From: Sepioteuthis lessoniana
Lineage: Eukaryota; Mollusca; Cephalopoda; Myopsida; Loliginidae
NCBI GenBank assembly: GCA_963585895.1
Contig: OY757911.1
Coordinates: forward strand, 95,468,148-95,532,147
Reading direction: 5' to 3'
Length of the DNA: 64,000 nucleotides
The translations under genes were made by a program, and so were the position numbers. Each line of letters begins with the position of its first letter. The first letter of the stretch is position 1. Positions 59,095 to 64,000 of the stretch are shown here, in pieces. The notes beneath the pieces are model-generated. The model ran no database searches. It saw only the letters and a program-made list of their open reading frames with translations, and was not told the origin of the DNA.

Positions 59095-59560
59095 ATTTGA
59101 AAAGAGATAGTGATTATTAGTTCCTCTTGATAAAACCTGCGTTCACCACTCTAAATTGAATCAAATATTCAAAGTTAACAGGAGTATCACTCTTGTCCAA
59201 TATCGCCTATGAAGTTTACGCAGTCAGCATCTATTGGCATGGTGATTCCTTTTTTTATGTTTTTTATTTGCTTAGTTTAGATCTTTGTTTTATTTAGTTC
59301 CATTTTACTTATTCATTCTGAAGGCGTAATCTTGATAGACTACTTGCAAAGGAGAAACATTAATGGATAATACAATGTATCAGAGCTAAGGAAACTGAAG
59401 GAAGTGATCCCACCTGTATGGTTGCCATTATGGAAACAATGATGAGGCCATATGTGTTATGGAAGAGCTTTTAGAGGAACTGGATGCCACATTCTATGAT
59501 GAGATTGCAATGCTTAAGAATTTGCAGCTTAGAATAACTACTACAAATCATGAATTGGCA
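59095..59560 (+). mobile_element. Mariner relic, left half of an inverted pair
   Basis: It encodes EGVILIDYLQRRNINGQYN (near 59328) and, near 59464, VMEELLEELDATFYDE. These match the mariner transposase 'GVILIDYLxKGxTIN' block and C-terminal 'FxDLDxxFYxEG' region. Upstream, TTCACCACTCTAAATTGAATC corresponds to the WIHHY-P-E region. It is a degenerate copy with no usable frame, aligned in inverted orientation to 59770-60195. Confidence 0.75.
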
Positions 59561-59769
59561 AAAACATCCATAAAACACTTGTGAAAAAAAGATCGACTTT
59601 ACGCAGTAGAATATTTATTGAATAATGCTTCTTGGAATCTTTGAAGCAAAGACATTTTTTAAGGAAAAAATCGAAAAATCTTTTTAAATACAGTAAAGTC
59701 TTATTTTAGAGAATAAATGAAAATAATTTAAACCGCATCAATAAGAAATTAGTTCACTTTGTCGAAAGA

Positions 59770-60195
59770 TCCTCTGGCATTGCAATCTCATCGCAGAATG
59801 TGGCATCCAGGTCCTCTAAAAGCTCTTCTGTAACATATATGACCCCATCATTGTTTCCAAAATGTCAACCGCATAGCACTATCCATTATTTTTTTCCTCT
59901 TTTCCAAGTAGTCTATTAAGATTACGCCTTCAGAATTGATAAGAAAGAAAACCAAAACAAAAAAGCTAAACAAACGAACAATAATAAAAAAAGGTATCAC
60001 CTTGCCAAAATATGCTATCAGCTTAAACTTCACGAGAGGTGAAGGAGCAGAGTGACACTCCTCTTTGTTTTGAATATTTGATTCAGGTTTGGCGTGGTGA
60101 ATGTAGGCTTTATTACGAGGGACTAATCTGCGATGAAAATTCCTAGGGTTAGCCTGGAAGCAAGCTTGAAGCTTGTGCGATGGCTTCAGCATTCA
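59770..60195 (-). mobile_element. Mariner relic, right half of an inverted pair
   Basis: The minus-strand frame 59848-60192 reads NFHRRLVPRNKAYIHHAKPE, matching the FxxRxVTxDETWIHH block with the first catalytic Asp replaced (P-R-N-K). It continues SAPSPLVKFKLIAYFGKVIP and ends EGVILIDYLEKRKKIMDSA. EELLEDLDATFCDEIA follows in another frame. Between GKV and EGVILID is an insert of about 25-30 codons of T-rich sequence where mariners usually have only a few residues. The left copy has the same insert. Confidence 0.82.
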
Positions 60196-60540
60196 TGGAA
60201 GCTATCTTGAAGACAGCTTGCTCATCTACAAATCTCAATTAAACTGTTTAGACTGAACCAGAACGACTGGATAGTAGGATGTCTGTTATCTTAATACATA
60301 ATATGAATGGCATCGATTTCTTCGTCATTGGTTTAGGGGTTTGGACAACCTGATCAAAGTCCAATTCTGTGGTGTCTATGCACCGTATTCTTCTATCGAT
60401 TTCTTTGCGGTTGCATGGGAAAGATAATCCTAAAAAAATATCCAAAAACAAATAGGGAGAGGTTAAGTGGTATTTTCTATTCGAACAAGGAAAGATCTAT
60501 GTTTGAAAAATAGTAGCCAAACCCAATGGAAGAAATTAAT
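60196..60540. other. Spacer between mariner relic and hAT element
   Basis: A minus-strand frame (60248-60451) has no recognised domain. No other signal. Confidence 0.45.
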
Positions 60541-60544
60541 TTGA

Positions 60545-62230
60545 TTAGAGCTAAAATTGTATGTATCATTATTGTTATGGTTGAAGTTCTGTTACTTGCT
60601 TCTTTGGTGATTTCTTTAAATGGACTCAGTAACTTGAAAATATTTTGAACAAGTCCCTATTTGTAAGTTGTTAAGATAGGAATATTGTTATCAACAGCAT
60701 ATATTACAAGAGCTTTTCGTTGTACTAAATTCCTTTTCAGCATATCATATGTTGAATTCCACTGCCTGGTCATATCTGGAATGAGTTCATGTTTTTCCAA
60801 ATTAAGCTGATCCTGTATTTCAGTTAATTTGCTAATTGCCAATGAAGAGCGATTAAAATGAGAGACTATATTTCTGTTAGTTGTAATATTTGTCTTCACA
60901 GCCTGTAGAGAAAACAATGAGTCATTTATTGAGAGTTACAATGTATGTATGTATGAAGCATGATAGTGATTCTAAATTATATTCCCTGACACCAGCAACC
61001 ATATTTACTCCTGAATCCCGCAAGACTAAGCAAACTTTATTAGATATTTTATACTCATCCACAACATTGTGCAATTCTTCACTTATTCTTGCACCTGTGT
61101 GTGTACCAGGGAATGGAACAACTCTGAGCACAGCTCTGCACAGTTCAAAGTCATTTGAAAGCCAATGACATGTCAAACATAGAAAGGGAGCATTATTTGC
61201 ACTAGCTGTCCTAATGTCTGTCGTCAATTAAATGCTGCTAATTTCATCAAGCGACGATTGAATTTTTGTTTTTACTTTTTACTTTTTTGGGAATTATTTT
61301 TTTCAGTGAAGTATTTTTTGATGGAATAGTGTAATTTGGACAAAGTATTGCAATAAGCCTATTAAATCCAATGTCAGATGTTACAGAATATGGTTTTATA
61401 TCAACAGCAACCATTTCTCCTATCAGATAATGGATCTCTTGTGACTAGTGGTCATTAATATCCCAAATTTTCTTCTTGGCCAATATTGATTCTATAGTAG
61501 TTTGTTGTTTTCCTGGAGGCTCGTGGTTGCTGTCCCTGAACATTTCTTGTGTTTCCTTTTCTTATCTGCAACTTTTGCTTCTTCTGGATGAATTTTCTTA
61601 GATGGTTTAACATATTAGTCGTGATAAAAGATTTGCTGATTGGCCACTCCTTGATATGATGGCTTGACATAACTTGCAGGCAGATGTATTCTTATTCTTG
61701 GGATTGATATCAAAATACTTCCAGCAGAAACTGGTTGCCATAATGGTTGATGTCAATATTTAATTAATTTTTATGCATTTGAATTACTTATGTCTGATAT
61801 CTAATTAGCGATTTATCTCAAAATAATATGGATTATCTAAACCAGAGGAACAAGAGTATGACTGATGAAAAATCCTTTATTTTCGGTTCGCACGTGGTCG
61901 CAATTCACCGTACAATTCCTCAACGTGAAAACTGAAAGATAGAGTAATAATGTTCTTTGACTGTGATTTAAAGTAAAAATGATAATGTTAATTCGATAGG
62001 AAGTGAATTGAGAGAAATTTTCCATATGCTTACCTCTATTTGCCTCAAATTCAGTTCAGTCGCAAAAAGTGAATTTTCACTGCCAAGAAAAAAAAGGAGT
62101 TAACTTGTCTTTACGATATATAATTAAATTAATTATAGTACCATTTATGACAATGATATTTTGCTGATAAATCGGCAATAGGAAATCGACATATTATCCT
62201 AGGCCGGTTATCGGTAATCGGCCAATCCCA
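60545..62230 (-). mobile_element. hAT transposon, ZBED type, decayed
   Basis: On the minus strand a BED zinc finger begins near 61742: SFCWKYFDINPKNKNTSACK, then LCQ giving C-x2-C. TTNMLNHLRKF carries the His-side of the finger, in another frame after a frameshift near 61675. The transposase core follows: FTEK-like region and LTTDIRTASANNAPFLCLTC (first catalytic Asp context), LRVVPFPGTHTGARISE, KVCLVLRDSGVNMVAG (second Asp), then IVSHFNRSSLAISKL, RQWNSTYDMLKRNLVQRKAL (conserved RW) and a last block KLLSPFKEITKEASN near 60640. The dimerisation C-terminus is missing. At 62170-62230, CCGGTTATCGGTAATCGGCC resembles subterminal repeats of hAT elements and may mark its 5' end. Several stops and frameshifts; inactive. 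Confidence 0.85.
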
Positions 62231-64000
62231 AAGAACCATGATCCTTTCTGATTTTTGCGAAAATACATGAAACTCCGTGTAACAAAGACAGATCCGTTAT
62301 TTTATATTTAAGGTTTAAAATTTGTATTCCAGGGAAATTTTGTCCTCTTTTTATGGCAAATTATTTTATTATATATGCAGCATGACATTTTCAGAAAGAC
62401 CTGTCCTCCACAATAAAAGATTTTATAGAACATATTGCTCCGATTTCAAGAAAAAAACTGCACAAATATTCTAAACCCGAGTAATATTTCATCAAACAAT
62501 GTCAACCTGATGCTTCTTATTTATAAGAAAATAAATTACCAATTGTTATAAGAGTAGAAATTTGAGATTGATAAAACTTTTCTTGCAAATATATACATGT
62601 TGTATACTCATAAAATAACAAAAGTAATTCAAATACAAATACAGGTGGACTATGTCGTATCAGATACGAACGGATTTTATCAATTTCTGGCTTCGGTTCC
62701 TGGCAACACGAGGAGAGAGACACAATTCTTAAAATCTATACTAACCATACAATACTGACGCCATCCCCAACATGCCGCACCTCTTGTGGTGTTTAAGATC
62801 TTCTTGTGTTCTGATTAGTGAACACAAGTAGTAGTACTAATAAGACAAACCACAATGTGTGAGGAAAATAGTTATATTTACAGGAAATAGTATTTACAAA
62901 AGAGAGACTGTTAGTAATAAGAACATTGGATTAGTGATAGATTAATGATATACTTCAACAATAGGAACGGCTCTTCTGGGCTTATTCTCAGACTGATCTC
63001 TGCTACTGCCATATATGGCAGATGGAATAGCTCATTATGCTGAAAAGGTAGGTGATACCCAACAGATCTCAATTCATCTCTGCCGGTCAACCTTCGAAAA
63101 TCTCAACTGCTACCATCAACTCTCGACCTCAACTATTTGTCTTTACAAAATCCTCAAATTCTCAGGACCATCTCTTCTGAGCATGACTTCATCCACACTC
63201 CAGCACCATTTCCTGTCGGGGGATTTATTATGACAGATGATGATTATCGTATCCTTTCTGTGTGGGCGTAACCCTGCACTATCTGACTATGCACCTGGAC
63301 TAAGAGACATGAGTAGTACAAAACCTTACCAAAAAGATATTAAAATATAATAAACGAAAAATGATGAATATAAACCAATCATTTCCTTAATCATATAACA
63401 TACAGCCCCCTTGCATATTTCTTCGTTTTATAGTAAAATAAACTGAATATTAAATATTTTGTTAGACCCAAACCGATTACGTAAATTTTTTTGCCCTAAA
63501 GAAATCATATCAAACATTTTTTCCCTGCAATTTTCGACAATCAGACAGTATATTGACCGATAATTTTTCATTTATATTCAACAATGGAGGTTTCAATATT
63601 GGCATAATAGAGAAGGGAGTTCCATCTTAAGTGTTACTAGAATATATTAAGGAAACATAATAGAAAACATTAGTTTCTCATTTAATAAAATATTATTTTC
63701 CTTTGAAAAAAGCGTAAGTTATATATCACTTAAATGCTATGAGTTTTACAGTGACCGAGAAACTAATTTACTTGCATTCGTCTAACAATACACAAATCAA
63801 TAGCACTGATGGTAGACAAAACAAACAGAGAAAGCAATCAAATCAACCAAAAAGAGAAAATAGTGATTACATATATATTGTGTTTTACCCTATTAAATGC
63901 AAAAGTATATAAAACATGAATATGTGCGAAACAAAATTAAGAAAAATGTTTTGTTGTCTGTATGCCAAGAGGTCCATTCATTGACTATTACTCTGATATA
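62231..64000. other. Anonymous AT-rich stretch to the window end
   Basis: No gene is recognised. Frames of 62-72 codons have no domain. A less AT-rich block at 62960-63240 may be a repeat remnant. Confidence 0.5.

Overview
This window looks like intergenic or intronic DNA from a mollusc, most likely a cephalopod such as an octopus. That is an inference from repeat content: AT-rich sequence, long (CA)n and (TA)n microsatellites, several tRNA-derived SINE families, abundant RTE-type LINEs, ZBED-type hAT and mariner transposons. I recognise no host protein-coding gene, no rRNA, no free-standing tRNA gene and no CRISPR array. Every coding signal I can identify belongs to a mobile element.

Layout. 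1.4-5.0 kb: a Ty3/gypsy-like integrase fossil, a 3' piece of a LINE with a C-terminal restriction-like endonuclease (called RLE-LINE here) and a Penelope-like RT relic. 5.2-8.4 kb: two RTE LINE copies, one with a 515-codon open RT frame and a target-site duplication, then a SINE tail. 8.4-14.4 kb: mostly anonymous AT-rich DNA. 14.4-16.9 kb: an internally deleted mariner with both ends, and RLE-LINE pieces split by a 196-bp solo LTR. 17-21.8 kb: anonymous DNA with unidentified open frames. 21.8-27.7 kb: an RTE copy with an 11-bp target duplication, then SINEs of three families. 28-34 kb: microsatellites, LTR-like islands and a roughly 70-bp minisatellite joined to a second dispersed sequence ('repeat D'). 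34-41 kb: a long RLE-LINE region riddled with SINEs, two with clear target duplications. 42-46 kb: an LTR-like island, an old RTE piece and a reverse-oriented copy of the minisatellite-plus-D composite with a SINE at the junction. 49.8-56.3 kb: a fold-back repeat, the most complete RTE copy (3.08 kb, endonuclease plus RT) and a head-to-tail run of RLE-LINE 3' ends. 57-62.3 kb: a fourth tRNA-derived SINE family, an inverted pair of mariner relics and a decayed hAT transposon with BED finger.

The elements show a dependence chain rather than cooperation. RTE and RLE-LINE copies supply reverse transcriptases. SINEs carry pol III-like A and B boxes and could only have moved using some LINE's machinery. 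The RLE-LINE copies act as landing sites for LTR and SINE insertions, which gives a relative order of events. Boundaries are approximate unless a target duplication is stated, and family names rest on recalled protein motifs, not on any search.
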